From contig JAEWKK010000012.1 of the NCBI GenBank assembly GCA_023386045.1, positions 186,001 to 250,000 of the forward strand: a DNA stretch of 64,000 nucleotides, read 5' to 3'. Positions 7,100 through 15,155 of this stretch are shown piece by piece. The notes below the pieces were generated by a model. The model searched no databases. It worked only from the letters and a program-made list of their open reading frames with translations, and had not been told where the DNA came from. Source of the stretch: Bacteroidota bacterium. GTDB lineage: Bacteria > Bacteroidota > Bacteroidia > Chitinophagales > Chitinophagaceae. The position numbers were made by a program, and so were the translations under genes. The first letter of the stretch is position 1; each line of letters starts with the position of its first letter.

Positions 7100-7306
7100 T
7101 TACCCTATTTGTTTCTTTTTTAATTCTGTTTTCAGGCGAGCCAGTTCCCTGCGGAGGATCCTGATGCTCATTGGATTTTCCAATGGAGAAATGGCATGAG
7201 CGAATTCAAGCTTCTTCATGCGCAGCTCGTCTTCCTTGATCCTGGCAACGAGGTCCTGCTCGTTCAATCCCTGGATGCTTTTTTTGAAATCTACATTCTT
7301 AGACAT
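7100..7306 (-). CDS. rpmC: Ribosomal protein uL29
   Basis: Large-subunit protein L29 at the exit tunnel, 68 aa, an all-helical protein. Seen: IQGLNEQDLVARIKEDELRM and the family end PMSIRILRRELARLKTELKKK. It lies 23 bp after rplP. Confidence 0.97.
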   Translation of the reverse strand: MSKNVDFKKSIQGLNEQDLVARIKEDELRMKKLEFAHAISPLENPMSIRILRRELARLKTELKKKQIG

Positions 7307-7329
7307 GTGAATCAGTTTTATACGATTGA

Positions 7330-7752
7330 TCAGGCTTCAGCGAGATCGTGACGCTTGATGAATTTTGTTGCGATCGGCAATTTACCGGCGGCCAGCTTCA
7401 GTGCACCTGCTGCTACTTCTTCAGACACACCATCCACTTCAAAGATGATGCGGCCTGGTTGCACTACGGCTGCCCAGAATTCCAGGTTACCCTTACCCTT
7501 ACCCATCCTCACCTCTGCAGGCTTGCGGGTAATTGGCTTGTCAGGGAAAATGCGGATCCACACGTTACCTTCACGTTTCATGTGACGTGTCAGTGCCTGA
7601 CGTGCCGCTTCAATCTGGCGGTCAGTGATCCAATGACTGTCCAAAGCTTTCAATGCATAAGAACCAAAAGAGATGGTAGTTCCTCTTTTTGCATCGCCTT
7701 TCATGCGACCTTTCTGCATCTTCCTGTGCTTCGTTCTTTTCGGCTGTAACAT
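7330..7752 (-). CDS. rplP: Ribosomal protein uL16
   Basis: Large-subunit protein L16, 140 aa, near the A-site tRNA elbow. It begins MLQPKRTKHRKMQKGRMKG. The two family signatures are visible: WIRIFPDKPITRKPAEVRMG and RMGKGKGNLEFWAAVVQPG. The order rpsC-rplP-rpmC is standard. Confidence 0.99.
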   Translation of the reverse strand: MLQPKRTKHRKMQKGRMKGDAKRGTTISFGSYALKALDSHWITDRQIEAARQALTRHMKREGNVWIRIFPDKPITRKPAEVRMGKGKGNLEFWAAVVQPGRIIFEVDGVSEEVAAGALKLAAGKLPIATKFIKRHDLAEA

Positions 7753-7839
7753 ATTCAGTTATAGTTTGTGGCCTGTGGTTATCATCTAAACACAAACCAG
7801 TCTTTACAATTTTATTGACTTCAGCTAATGCTAGCTGTA

Positions 7840-8613
7840 TTAGTTCCTCTCGCCTCTTCCGCCACGGCCCCTGTTGAAATCACGGCCGCCACCTCTTTGT
7901 CCGCCTCTTGGCTCATCTCTTCTTTCCCTTCTGTCGCCTGCCTCGTTCTTACCACCAATGAAGTTGGGGTTCAGATCTCTCTTCGCCAGTACTTCACCCT
8001 TACAGATCCATACCTTGATACCGATCTTACCATAAACAGTCAGGGCAAACACGTTAGCGTAGTCAATATCCATACGGAAAGTATGCAAAGGCGTACGTCC
8101 CTGTTTGATCTCTTCGCTACGGGCGATTTCAGCACCACCCAGACGACCGCTAACTTTTACCTTGATTCCTTCTGCACCCATGCGGAGCGCTGAAGCAATT
8201 GCCATTTTAATGGCTCTTTTATAATTGATACGGTTCTCGATCTGGCGGGCAATGGTATCAGCAACGATCATTGCATCCAGCTCGGGACGACGGATCTCCA
8301 GGATGTTGATCTGAACGTCTTCCTTGCCGGTGAGCTTCTTCAGCTCTTCTTTGATCCTGTCTACTTCATTACCACCCTTACCGATAATGATACCGGGCTT
8401 GGAAGTATGAATGGTGATGATCAGTTTACCCAGCGTACGCTCGATCACGATCTTTGAAATGCCGCCCTTGTTGATACGTGCATTCAGGTAGGTCCTGATC
8501 TTGTTATCTTCCAGCAACTTGGTAGAGAAATCTTTTTTATTACCATACCAGTTAGATTCCCATCCGCGGATGATGCCTAACCTGTTACCAATAGGATTTG
8601 CTTTTTGACCCAT
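7840..8613 (-). CDS. rpsC: Ribosomal protein uS3 with Arg/Gly-rich tail
   Basis: Small-subunit protein S3, 257 aa, at the mRNA entry channel. The KH domain includes SKPGIIIGKGGNEVDRIKEE and the C-terminal domain includes SGRLGGAEIARSEEIKQGRT and YGKIGIKVWICKGEV. From about residue 215 there is an extra low-complexity tail rich in R, G, D and E, with RGG-type repeats (RGGQRGGGRDFNRGRGGRG). Tails of variable length occur in this phylum; this one would add a flexible, positively charged arm. Confidence 0.98.
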   Translation of the reverse strand: MGQKANPIGNRLGIIRGWESNWYGNKKDFSTKLLEDNKIRTYLNARINKGGISKIVIERTLGKLIITIHTSKPGIIIGKGGNEVDRIKEELKKLTGKEDVQINILEIRRPELDAMIVADTIARQIENRINYKRAIKMAIASALRMGAEGIKVKVSGRLGGAEIARSEEIKQGRTPLHTFRMDIDYANVFALTVYGKIGIKVWICKGEVLAKRDLNPNFIGGKNEAGDRRERRDEPRGGQRGGGRDFNRGRGGRGERN

Positions 8614-8641
8614 GTTTATTGGTTATACTTTAATTTTTGAA

Positions 8642-8980
8642 TTATGGTTTTGCGTCAACAATTACAGTTACGTGATTGCTTCTTTTGCGAACCCTGTAAC
8701 CACGGCCCTGTGGAGCGGGACGCATACGCTTCAGTGTTCTGGCACCATCAACGAAAATGGTCTTGATGAACAGTTCACCTTCATCACCGCTTTCATTCTT
8801 CTGCTTCCAGTTGCTGATAGCGCTCAGCACCAGCTTGCGAAGAGGCACTGCCGGATGTTTTGGATTGTGCTCCAGCACCGCCAAAGCCTTTTCTACTTTC
8901 ATACCGCGAACCAGATCCGCCAGAAGACGCATCTTGCGGGGTGATGTTGGATAATTTCTCAGTTTTGCTACTGCTTCCAT
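8642..8980 (-). CDS. rplV: Ribosomal protein uL22
   Basis: Large-subunit protein L22, 112 aa, lining the exit tunnel. Seen: KLRNYPTSPRKMRLLADLVR near the N-terminus, and the C-terminal beta-hairpin and tail TLKRMRPAPQGRGYRVRKRS that reaches into the tunnel. It lies between rpsS and rpsC. Confidence 0.98.
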   Translation of the reverse strand: MEAVAKLRNYPTSPRKMRLLADLVRGMKVEKALAVLEHNPKHPAVPLRKLVLSAISNWKQKNESGDEGELFIKTIFVDGARTLKRMRPAPQGRGYRVRKRSNHVTVIVDAKP

Positions 8981-9014
8981 TTTATTTCTTTTTTCTTCTT
9001 AAGCCAGGGATGAT

Positions 9015-9033
9015 CCCTAAGCCTGTCGAAGGG
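9015..9033. repeat. Palindromic repeat CCCTAAGCCTGTCGAAGGG
   Basis: An imperfect inverted repeat in the rplV-rpsS spacer, ending at the base before the rpsS stop codon. It matches the CCCTTCGACAGGCT-type intergenic repeat that I associate with many Bacteroidota genomes. Confidence 0.6.
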
Positions 9034-9303
9034 TTATCCTTTTTTACTTGAGTGTCCTTTAAAGTTCCTGGTGGGAGCAAATTCGCCCAGCTTATGGCCT
9101 ACCATAAATTCCGTTACATAAACAGGAATGAATTTGTTGCCATTGTGTACAGCAAAGGTGTGCCCTACAAAATCAGGAGTGATGGTAGAACGACGGCTCC
9201 ACGTCTTGATCACGCCTTTTTTTGATTTGCCATCATTGATAGCAACCACTTTGTCTTCGAGGTGAGCTGCTACGTAAGGACCTTTTTTAATTGAACGAGC
9301 CAT
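9034..9303 (-). CDS. rpsS: Ribosomal protein uS19
   Basis: Small-subunit protein S19, 89 aa, in the head with uS13. It begins MARSIKKGPYVAAHLEDKVV and carries TPDFVGHTFAVHNGNKFIPV and the signature LGEFAPTRNFKGHSSKKG at the C-terminus. Confidence 0.99.
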   Translation of the reverse strand: MARSIKKGPYVAAHLEDKVVAINDGKSKKGVIKTWSRRSTITPDFVGHTFAVHNGNKFIPVYVTEFMVGHKLGEFAPTRNFKGHSSKKG

Positions 9304-9334
9304 GTTTATATTCTGTTTAGAATGATCAGTTTAA

Positions 9335-10174
9335 TTATTTAGAAAGCTTGCTTCCGTTCTTGCGTTGAATGATCAGCTTATCACTTCCTTTTCCTTTGGT
9401 ACGTGTTTTCAGGCCGCGGGAGTATTGACCAGTCCTGCTGCGAGGCTGACCACCCGAAGCTTTACCTTCACCACCACCCATTGGGTGATCTACTGGGTTC
9501 ATAGCCACACCACGGTTTCTTGGTTTGATACCTTTCCAGCGGTTACGACCAGCCTTACCCATTGACTGTAACTGGTGATCACTGTTGGATGCGATACCTA
9601 CGGTAGCATAGCAGTTGATCAACACCCTGCGAACTTCGCCGCTAGGCATTTTCAGTACAGCAAATTTTTCTTCCTTGTTGGAAAGCTGTGCAGAGGCGCC
9701 GGCGCTTCTTGCAATCTTTCCACCTTGTCCTGGCTGCATTTCAATATTATGGACTACAGTACCAAGTGGCATGTTTTTCAGCTTCAGTGCATTGCCCAGT
9801 TCAGGAGCTACTGCATCACCGCTGACAACCGTTGCACCTACCTGGATACCCTGGGGAGCAAGGATGTATCTTTTTTCACCATCCGCAAAGTTCAACAACG
9901 CGATGAACGTGGTACGGTTTGGATCGTATTCAATAGTTGCAACTGTGGCAGGGATATCTTTCTTATCACGCTTGAAATCAATCTTGCGGTACATGTTCTT
10001 GTTACCACCACCGATATAACGCATTGCCCTGCGGCCCTGTGAGTTACGGCCACCGGTGCCACTTTTTTTCTCAAGCAGAGATTTCTCAGGTGTATCTGTT
10101 GTGATCTCCGCATAAGCATTACCGATCCTCCAACGAGTACCTGCAGTGATCGGTTTGAATTTTCTTAATGCCAT
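9335..10174 (-). CDS. rplB: Ribosomal protein uL2
   Basis: Large-subunit protein L2, 279 aa, needed for peptidyl-transferase assembly. The C-terminal signature NPVDHPMGGGEGKASGGQPR contains the conserved histidine near the active site. The RNA-binding middle has GRNSQGRRAMRYIGGGNKNM and KIARSAGASAQLSNKEEKFA. Length and order are normal. Confidence 0.99.
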   Translation of the reverse strand: MALRKFKPITAGTRWRIGNAYAEITTDTPEKSLLEKKSGTGGRNSQGRRAMRYIGGGNKNMYRKIDFKRDKKDIPATVATIEYDPNRTTFIALLNFADGEKRYILAPQGIQVGATVVSGDAVAPELGNALKLKNMPLGTVVHNIEMQPGQGGKIARSAGASAQLSNKEEKFAVLKMPSGEVRRVLINCYATVGIASNSDHQLQSMGKAGRNRWKGIKPRNRGVAMNPVDHPMGGGEGKASGGQPRSRTGQYSRGLKTRTKGKGSDKLIIQRKNGSKLSK

Positions 10175-10228
10175 GACTTCTTTATTTATTCAACATTAGC
10201 GGCTGTTGATGCCTTTCTTATTAATAAA

Positions 10229-10528
10229 TCAGATGTTCGAATACAGGTCAATTGTTTCACCTTCAGCAACAGTAACCAGTGCTTTTTTAAAGGCTGGCTT
10301 CTGTCCCTGTACAAAACCTTTTTTGGTAAAACGGGTTTTGTTTTTTCCGGGAACAACTGCAGTGTTGACATCCACTACATTCACACCGTAAAATTCTTCA
10401 ACAGCTTTTTTGATCTCCAGCTTGTTGGATTTACGGGCAACCTTGAAAGCATAACGGCGCAATGACTCCTGCTGGCCATTTGCTTTTTCGGTTAAGATCG
10501 GTTTTATCAATACTTCAGAGAGTTTCAT
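10229..10528 (-). CDS. rplW: Ribosomal protein uL23
   Basis: Large-subunit protein L23, 99 aa, the docking site at the tunnel exit for trigger factor and SRP. Seen: EVLIKPILTEKANGQQESLR, YAFKVARKSNKLEIKKAVEE and FYGVNVVDVNTAVVPGKNKT, the standard L23 blocks. Confidence 0.97.
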   Translation of the reverse strand: MKLSEVLIKPILTEKANGQQESLRRYAFKVARKSNKLEIKKAVEEFYGVNVVDVNTAVVPGKNKTRFTKKGFVQGQKPAFKKALVTVAEGETIDLYSNI

Positions 10529-10598
10529 CGCTTTCTGTTTATTTATTTATTCTGCGATGGAATCTTGCGATTACATCCGAATTCTATTTTGAAAATGG

Positions 10599-10629
10599 AT
10601 GGGTGAAAATGAATTTCAAATACACCCAT
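10599..10629. repeat. Hairpin in the rplW-rplD spacer
   Basis: ATGGGTG at 10599-10605 pairs with CACCCAT at 10623-10629 around an 18-base AT-rich loop, within the 128-bp spacer. No T tract follows on the minus strand, so it is not a typical terminator. Confidence 0.45.
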
Positions 10630-10656
10630 ATTTTAAGAACTCTATCCTTACAGATA

Positions 10657-11295
10657 TTAAGCTGCTGTTTCTTCTTCCTGTCCTCCGAAAATCAATGCAG
10701 CACTTTCAGACAATACCAGTGCCTCAGAATTCACGAGGTCGTAAGTATTAACATCGCTCAGCAACACGGTTAATACTGAAGGAATGTTACGGGAGCTCAC
10801 GTACACATTGTCGTTATACTCAGGCATCACGAACATGATCTTCTTGTCACCTACTTTCAGGCTGTTCAGCATGCCGGAGAAGGTTTTAGTCTTTGGTGTA
10901 TCCAGGTTCAGGTCTTCAACTACATAAATAGCGTTTTCCTTTGCCTTATGAGCCAGAGCCGACATTTTGGCCAGGTCCTTCACTTTACGGTTCAACTTGA
11001 TCTCGTATTTATGAGGCTTGGGGCCGAAGATGGTACCACCACCCTTGTATAAAGGGTTACGGATATTACCCTTACGGGAACCACCTGTACCTTTCTGGCG
11101 ATGCAGTTTGCGGCTGGCACCCTGTACTTCCGCACGGGTCTTTACCTTGTGGGTACCCTGTCGCTGTGCAGCGAGGTATTGCTTTACAGCAAGATAAATG
11201 GCGTGGTCATTAGGATCAATGCCAAAGATCTCTTCAGGAAGTTCAACAGTTCTACCTGTTTCCTGCCCTTGAATATTTAAAACTTTTACTTGCAT
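10657..11295 (-). CDS. rplD: Ribosomal protein uL4
   Basis: Large-subunit protein L4, 212 aa. In gammaproteobacteria L4 represses its own operon. Seen: the tunnel loop region KLHRQKGTGGSRKGNIRNPL and GGGTIFGPKPHKYEIKLNRK, then a Rossmann-like C-terminal part (VVEDLNLDTPKTKTFSGML). It ends in an acidic GGQEEETAA tail. Confidence 0.98.
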   Translation of the reverse strand: MQVKVLNIQGQETGRTVELPEEIFGIDPNDHAIYLAVKQYLAAQRQGTHKVKTRAEVQGASRKLHRQKGTGGSRKGNIRNPLYKGGGTIFGPKPHKYEIKLNRKVKDLAKMSALAHKAKENAIYVVEDLNLDTPKTKTFSGMLNSLKVGDKKIMFVMPEYNDNVYVSSRNIPSVLTVLLSDVNTYDLVNSEALVLSESAALIFGGQEEETAA

Positions 11296-11335
11296 TTCTT
11301 AAATTTTTAAAACCAATTTTCCGGTGATTTCTGTG

Positions 11336-11357
11336 GAGACGCAACATATTGCGTCTC
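11336..11357. repeat. Palindromic repeat GAGACGCAA-CATA-TTGCGTCTC
   Basis: A perfect 9-bp inverted repeat with a 4-base centre in the 74-bp rplD-rplC spacer. This GAGACGC...GCGTCTC unit resembles a mobile intergenic palindrome known in several phyla. In the mRNA it would form a stable hairpin between the two genes. Confidence 0.75.
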
Positions 11358-11369
11358 TATGTCCCCCGG

Positions 11370-11987
11370 TTATTTCTGGATGAATACAATTGAACCGTTA
11401 TGACCTGGAACAGAACCGCTCACCAGGATATAATTTTTGTCGGCGAAGATCTTCACCACTTTCAGGCCTTTCACCTTTACTTTATCAGTACCCATACGGC
11501 CTGCCATGCGCATGCCTTTGAATACACGTGAAGGGTAAGATGAACCACCGATAGAACCCGGGGCTCTCTGGCGGTCGTGCTGACCGTGAGATGCTTCACC
11601 CACACCGGAGAAACCGTGGCGCTTTACAACACCCTGGAAACCCTTACCTTTTGTAACACCCACTACATCCACTTTCTCGCCTTCAGCGAAAATGTCAACA
11701 GTGATGGTGTCACCGATATTCTTTTCCTCGAAATAATTTCTGAATTCCTTTACGAATTTCTTGGCCGGAGTATTGGCCTTAGCGAAGTGATTCTTTTCAG
11801 CACCAATTGTGTGCTTTTCTTTCTTGTCGCCGAATGCTACCTGAAGTGCAGTATAGCCATCCGTATCCTGTGTTTTCACCTGGGTAACAACACAGGGACC
11901 AGCTTCAATAATGGTACAAGCAGTCTGCTTGCCCGTAGGATCGAAGATGCTGGTCATCCCAATTTTTTTACCAATGATACCTTTCAT
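11370..11987 (-). CDS. rplC: Ribosomal protein uL3
   Basis: Large-subunit protein L3, 205 aa, an early assembly protein. Blocks seen: GIIGKKIGMTSIFDPTGKQT at the N-terminus, VVGVTKGKGFQGVVKRHGFS in the middle, and GEASHGQHDRQRAPGSIGGS with the conserved glutamine that some bacteria methylate. It is preceded by an exceptionally long 355-bp spacer from rpsJ. Confidence 0.99.
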   Translation of the reverse strand: MKGIIGKKIGMTSIFDPTGKQTACTIIEAGPCVVTQVKTQDTDGYTALQVAFGDKKEKHTIGAEKNHFAKANTPAKKFVKEFRNYFEEKNIGDTITVDIFAEGEKVDVVGVTKGKGFQGVVKRHGFSGVGEASHGQHDRQRAPGSIGGSSYPSRVFKGMRMAGRMGTDKVKVKGLKVVKIFADKNYILVSGSVPGHNGSIVFIQK

Positions 11988-12342
11988 TTTTTCTTACGGT
12001 TTTTTCCCCGCAAGGTTGTGCAAGACATTCCCGTTGGGACGGGACTTCAATCCTGGTTCATCATCCGACCTTTTCTTTTATCCGCCATAGCTTTAGCGAA
12101 GGCGGGCCGTTTTTCGGCTTCAGAAGTACCGGTGATAAACAAACCTCGAAGGGCTTGTTTATATGTAATCACAGATTTCGCAGCTTTACATCTTTAAGAT
12201 GTTGACTGAGTTTCTGCATTTAGTTTCAGAGCTCTTTTCTTCCCTGCTACCAGGGCTTTGAGAGATGATGTATTAATTTATAAGAACTATTTCAATTTCT
12301 TGAAGGTTACCAGTGTTCGAACACCGGAAATCCTTTTTATCG
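11988..12342 (-). other. 355-bp rpsJ-rplC spacer packed with inverted repeats
   Basis: No credible gene lies here. It holds at least five inverted repeats: TCCCGT-TGGG-ACGGGA (12029-12044), CCGCC...GGCGG (12081-12104, resembling a CCGCCnTAGCTTTAGCGAAGGCGG-type Bacteroidota repeat), ATAAACAA...TTGTTTAT (12135-12162), CCCTG-CTAC-CAGGG (12242-12255) and the palindrome GTGTTCGAACAC (12313-12324, extended by flanking CC/GG). A fragment ATCACAGATTTCGCAG near 12168 matches the repeat family at 16.2-16.5 kb. No clear promoter or T-tailed terminator is visible. Confidence 0.7.
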
Positions 12343-12648
12343 TCAGGCCTTGATCTCAACTTCAACTCCGGAAGGCAGGTCAAGCTTCGACAGCGCATCT
12401 ACAGTTCTTGAAGAAGAAGTGTAGATATCCAGAAGGCGCTTGTGAGTAGCCAGCTGGAACTGTTCGCGGCTTTTTTTGTTCACGTGTGGTGAACGCAAAA
12501 CGGTAAAGATCTTTTTGCGTGTAGGCAGCGGAATAGGTCCTGTAACCACCGCACCTGTACTGCGAACTGTTTTTACAATTTTCTCTGCTGATTTGTCAAC
12601 CAGGTTGTGATCGTAAGACTGTAATTTAATTCTGATTCTCTGTGACAT
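12343..12648 (-). CDS. rpsJ: Ribosomal protein uS10
   Basis: Small-subunit protein S10 (NusE), 101 aa, which also takes part in transcription antitermination with NusB. Seen: MSQRIRIKLQSYDHNLVDKS, VVTGPIPLPTRKKIFTVLRS and SPHVNKKSREQFQLATHKRL, the hallmark blocks. It opens the S10 operon behind its own promoter about 50 bp upstream. Confidence 0.99.
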   Translation of the reverse strand: MSQRIRIKLQSYDHNLVDKSAEKIVKTVRSTGAVVTGPIPLPTRKKIFTVLRSPHVNKKSREQFQLATHKRLLDIYTSSSRTVDALSKLDLPSGVEVEIKA

Positions 12649-12668
12649 ACGGCCGATCCCGAGTTTTA

Positions 12669-12688
12669 TCCTAAACCCATGCTTAGGA
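12669..12688. repeat. Stem in the rpsJ leader
   Basis: TCCTAA and TTAGGA flank ACCCATGC, a 6-bp stem with an 8-base loop between the predicted rpsJ promoter and the start codon. It could be a small leader structure; I cannot tell whether it regulates. Confidence 0.4.
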
Positions 12689-12698
12689 TTTGGGAGCG

Positions 12699-12729
12699 CA
12701 AAGATACGGGCGAGGCTGAAACTGGCAAA
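12699..12729 (-). promoter_or_regulatory. Promoter of rpsJ / S10 operon
   Basis: Minus strand: TTTG (12729-12726), 19 bp, TATCTTTG (12706-12699). This fits the Bacteroidota primary-sigma consensus TTTG / TAnnTTTG. The predicted leader to the rpsJ ATG is about 45 nt. Confidence 0.75.
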
Positions 12730-12888
12730 ACTTTAATCAAGAAATTTTGTGAAGAAAGCCATAATAGCGATGCTTTTTCCTGAAAATCAATCCTGATAAG
12801 GGTTGTAGGGCCAGAAACTCTAGTGAATTATGCAAATATCTCCTGGTTTTTCCTTTAATCCTGAATCATTTATATACAAACTGATGGT

Positions 12889-12930
12889 CAGAACCGGTGG
12901 AGAGTAATCTTAGGAACCAGAACCGGTGGA
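12889..12930. repeat. Direct repeat CAGAACCGGTGGA
   Basis: Two exact 13-bp copies (12889-12901 and 12918-12930), starting 29 bp apart, just past the end of the beta-helix gene. No flanking mobile element is visible. The rest of the 12.65-12.94 kb spacer holds only the rpsJ promoter and leader. Confidence 0.5.
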
Positions 12931-12935
12931 AATAC

Positions 12936-15113
12936 TCATCCTTTCTTTATTCGTTTTTTGAGTTTCAGGCTGAGCGTTGCAAAACCACCCAGCTCAACAT
13001 GCTCTACCCTGAACTCATGCAGGCCAGTCTCAAGCTTTAAAGGAATGATGACATTGGGGGATTCATCAAATTGATAAAGAGCAGGATTCCATTCATCCAG
13101 CACCAATTTCCCATCTACATAAACCCTAACCGCATCGTCCCAGGTCACACTCAGCTCATAAGCGCCTGAATCCACCCTGGCTGTTCCTTCAGCCACAGTC
13201 ATAAACTGCTTGTACGTACTATCACCAACTTTCATCCCACCCCACCAGGCATAATCCAATAGGTTGACGTTTGCAGTTTTAAAAGGAATGGATGACTGGA
13301 TTTTTTCCCGGTAAGAATGAGTGATCGGGTTAGTAGCCGAATCAAAAGCAAACCAATTTACTTTGAAATCAATGGGCTGAAAAAAATGCCTGAAGGCGAA
13401 ATGGTAAGGTTTGCCTGCTGCTATTTTATTGCCGAACGGATCGTCAAAGGAAGTTCCCCGGTATTCAGCCAGGATCTCGATATCCGTAACTGCCTGAGAA
13501 ATTTTTGTAGCCTTGAATTGCATGGGCAGTGAATCTCCTGCCAGATGATCTATGGTCAGTCCCTTAACCGAAATAATTTTCCATTTTCCCTTTGGACCCA
13601 AAACTGAGAAATGCATTTCTTTAGATGTATCAACCGGGTTGGTGTTCCAGATGATGGGATAACGGAAATCATAAGGACCCCATTCCGTCATCATGATATT
13701 TTTTCTTCCTGCCAAACGACCACCTCCTTTAAACGGATCTTTTGCATCTTTTACATAGGGATATCCAAGTGTGGTATCCTCTATAAAAAATGAGCTGGTA
13801 TCAATAGCGGCTATGGTAGAAGAATCACCCGTGAATAAACTATCACAATCACCAAATGTATTTCCAAAAACATGCAGGCTGTCAGTTCCCCTTAGATTGA
13901 ATACAAATCTGTTCTTATTAAAACTGTTCAGCGCAATGAGATAACCAATGCTCCTGGTATCATGTTTTTTTGCGTAGATCCAGTCCGCAGGCTGTTCTTT
14001 CCTTGACCATAACCTGATCGCTTCCCTGTCTTCCAAAAACAGGTTGTTGATGATCTTGTTGTATTGTCCATGTTCGATAGCAATAGCGATCCTGTTGCCG
14101 CGAAATTTATTTCCTTTGATCAGAGTATGATAACTATACCCTCCCCAGATGCCATGATCACAACCTGCGATCCTGTTATCTGCAATATGGTTACTGCTGA
14201 AAGTAACTTCAATGCCATTGGTGGGAGCATAGGAAAAATCATTGCTCCAGATGCGATTGCCATTACAACCTCCTTCACCGGTATCCATCGTTGTCTGGCC
14301 TGCCCATAAAAAGAAACCATCACCGCTATGAGTAGCCGAATTCCTGTAAAAAATATTTTCATTGCTTTGTTCATAAACCAGGATGCCGGCACTGTCCTGT
14401 CCCCTGCTGTAAACTCCATCACTATATCCACGCACGTTGAAGTTGAGTTTATTATAGATCACCCGGTTCTTATTACACTGGTACATACCAATACCAATGC
14501 CTGAATTAAAAGAAAAATCATTGTTGTAAAACAATCCATTATCGCAGCCTACCATCATCAGGGCATTTTGTCCGCCCGTTACCCTGCAGTCTTTAACCAG
14601 TGCATTGTCGCAATTACGCAAATAGATGGCTGCACCATATCGCAGCCACTGGTCGTTTTCATTATGGTGATAACTCATCCAGTCCGAGAGGTCTTCTTTT
14701 TCCTGTGTGCTGTTCAGGCGCTGTCGATAGTTATAACTGAAATCGCAATTCTCAATCTTTAGTCCCTGTATGTTTCTTGCCAGCACCGCCACCTTGTAAC
14801 CTTTTGCATTGAGATTCCTGATAGTAATATTTTTTCCTTTAGTGATGTAAATAGCGGTTCCCTTAAATTGATCCGGAGCCTGATTTCCATTACTGCCTTT
14901 CAGCACTGCGTGGTTAAAATCCACAACAATATTATTGCCCTCAATTATGATTGCACCTTTTTCCAGACTATCAAAACCAGTAATTGCATATTGCTGCTTT
15001 TTTATTTTGGCAGATGATCTGATCACCATTCCTTTCCTGAGTGATATTTCCTGTGCCGCAGCGATGGTTGATAAAAGGGTAACGAAGAGAAGAAAGCTTA
15101 TTTGTTTTATCAT
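12936..15113 (-). CDS. Secreted right-handed beta-helix protein with C-terminal PA14-like region
   Basis: 725 aa from the ATG at 15113; an upstream TTG at 15155 would add 14 residues ahead of an obvious signal peptide (MIKQISFLLFVTLLSTIAAA), so I prefer the ATG. Residues of about 60-430 show repeated N- and G-rich coils (NALVKDCRVTGGQ, NKIINNLF), typical of NosD/pectate-lyase-like parallel beta-helix repeats that bind or cleave polysaccharide. The C-terminal about 110 residues (VDSGAYELSVTWDDAVRVYV, GLHEFRVEHVE) resemble a PA14-type carbohydrate-binding module. No catalytic residues can be assigned. It lies within the ribosomal block, divergent from the flippase-like gene at 15156. Confidence 0.75.
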   Translation of the reverse strand: MIKQISFLLFVTLLSTIAAAQEISLRKGMVIRSSAKIKKQQYAITGFDSLEKGAIIIEGNNIVVDFNHAVLKGSNGNQAPDQFKGTAIYITKGKNITIRNLNAKGYKVAVLARNIQGLKIENCDFSYNYRQRLNSTQEKEDLSDWMSYHHNENDQWLRYGAAIYLRNCDNALVKDCRVTGGQNALMMVGCDNGLFYNNDFSFNSGIGIGMYQCNKNRVIYNKLNFNVRGYSDGVYSRGQDSAGILVYEQSNENIFYRNSATHSGDGFFLWAGQTTMDTGEGGCNGNRIWSNDFSYAPTNGIEVTFSSNHIADNRIAGCDHGIWGGYSYHTLIKGNKFRGNRIAIAIEHGQYNKIINNLFLEDREAIRLWSRKEQPADWIYAKKHDTRSIGYLIALNSFNKNRFVFNLRGTDSLHVFGNTFGDCDSLFTGDSSTIAAIDTSSFFIEDTTLGYPYVKDAKDPFKGGGRLAGRKNIMMTEWGPYDFRYPIIWNTNPVDTSKEMHFSVLGPKGKWKIISVKGLTIDHLAGDSLPMQFKATKISQAVTDIEILAEYRGTSFDDPFGNKIAAGKPYHFAFRHFFQPIDFKVNWFAFDSATNPITHSYREKIQSSIPFKTANVNLLDYAWWGGMKVGDSTYKQFMTVAEGTARVDSGAYELSVTWDDAVRVYVDGKLVLDEWNPALYQFDESPNVIIPLKLETGLHEFRVEHVELGGFATLSLKLKKRIKKG

Positions 15114-15155
15114 CTTATTGCATTTACTTGCAGTGTCCGCAATTAAATGTAGCAA

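Noticed and set aside
11577..12197. 206-aa plus-strand frame crossing rplC and the spacer
   Set aside because: Mostly antisense to rplC; the tail runs through intergenic repeats.
12313..12324. Palindrome GTGTTCGAACAC as an operator
   Set aside because: It lies inside a transcribed region packed with other inverted repeats and no nearby promoter; there is no evidence for a regulator site.
15114..15155. TTG start at 15155 for the beta-helix gene
   Set aside because: It would put 14 extra residues before a textbook signal peptide and abut the divergent start codon; the ATG at 15113 is better.
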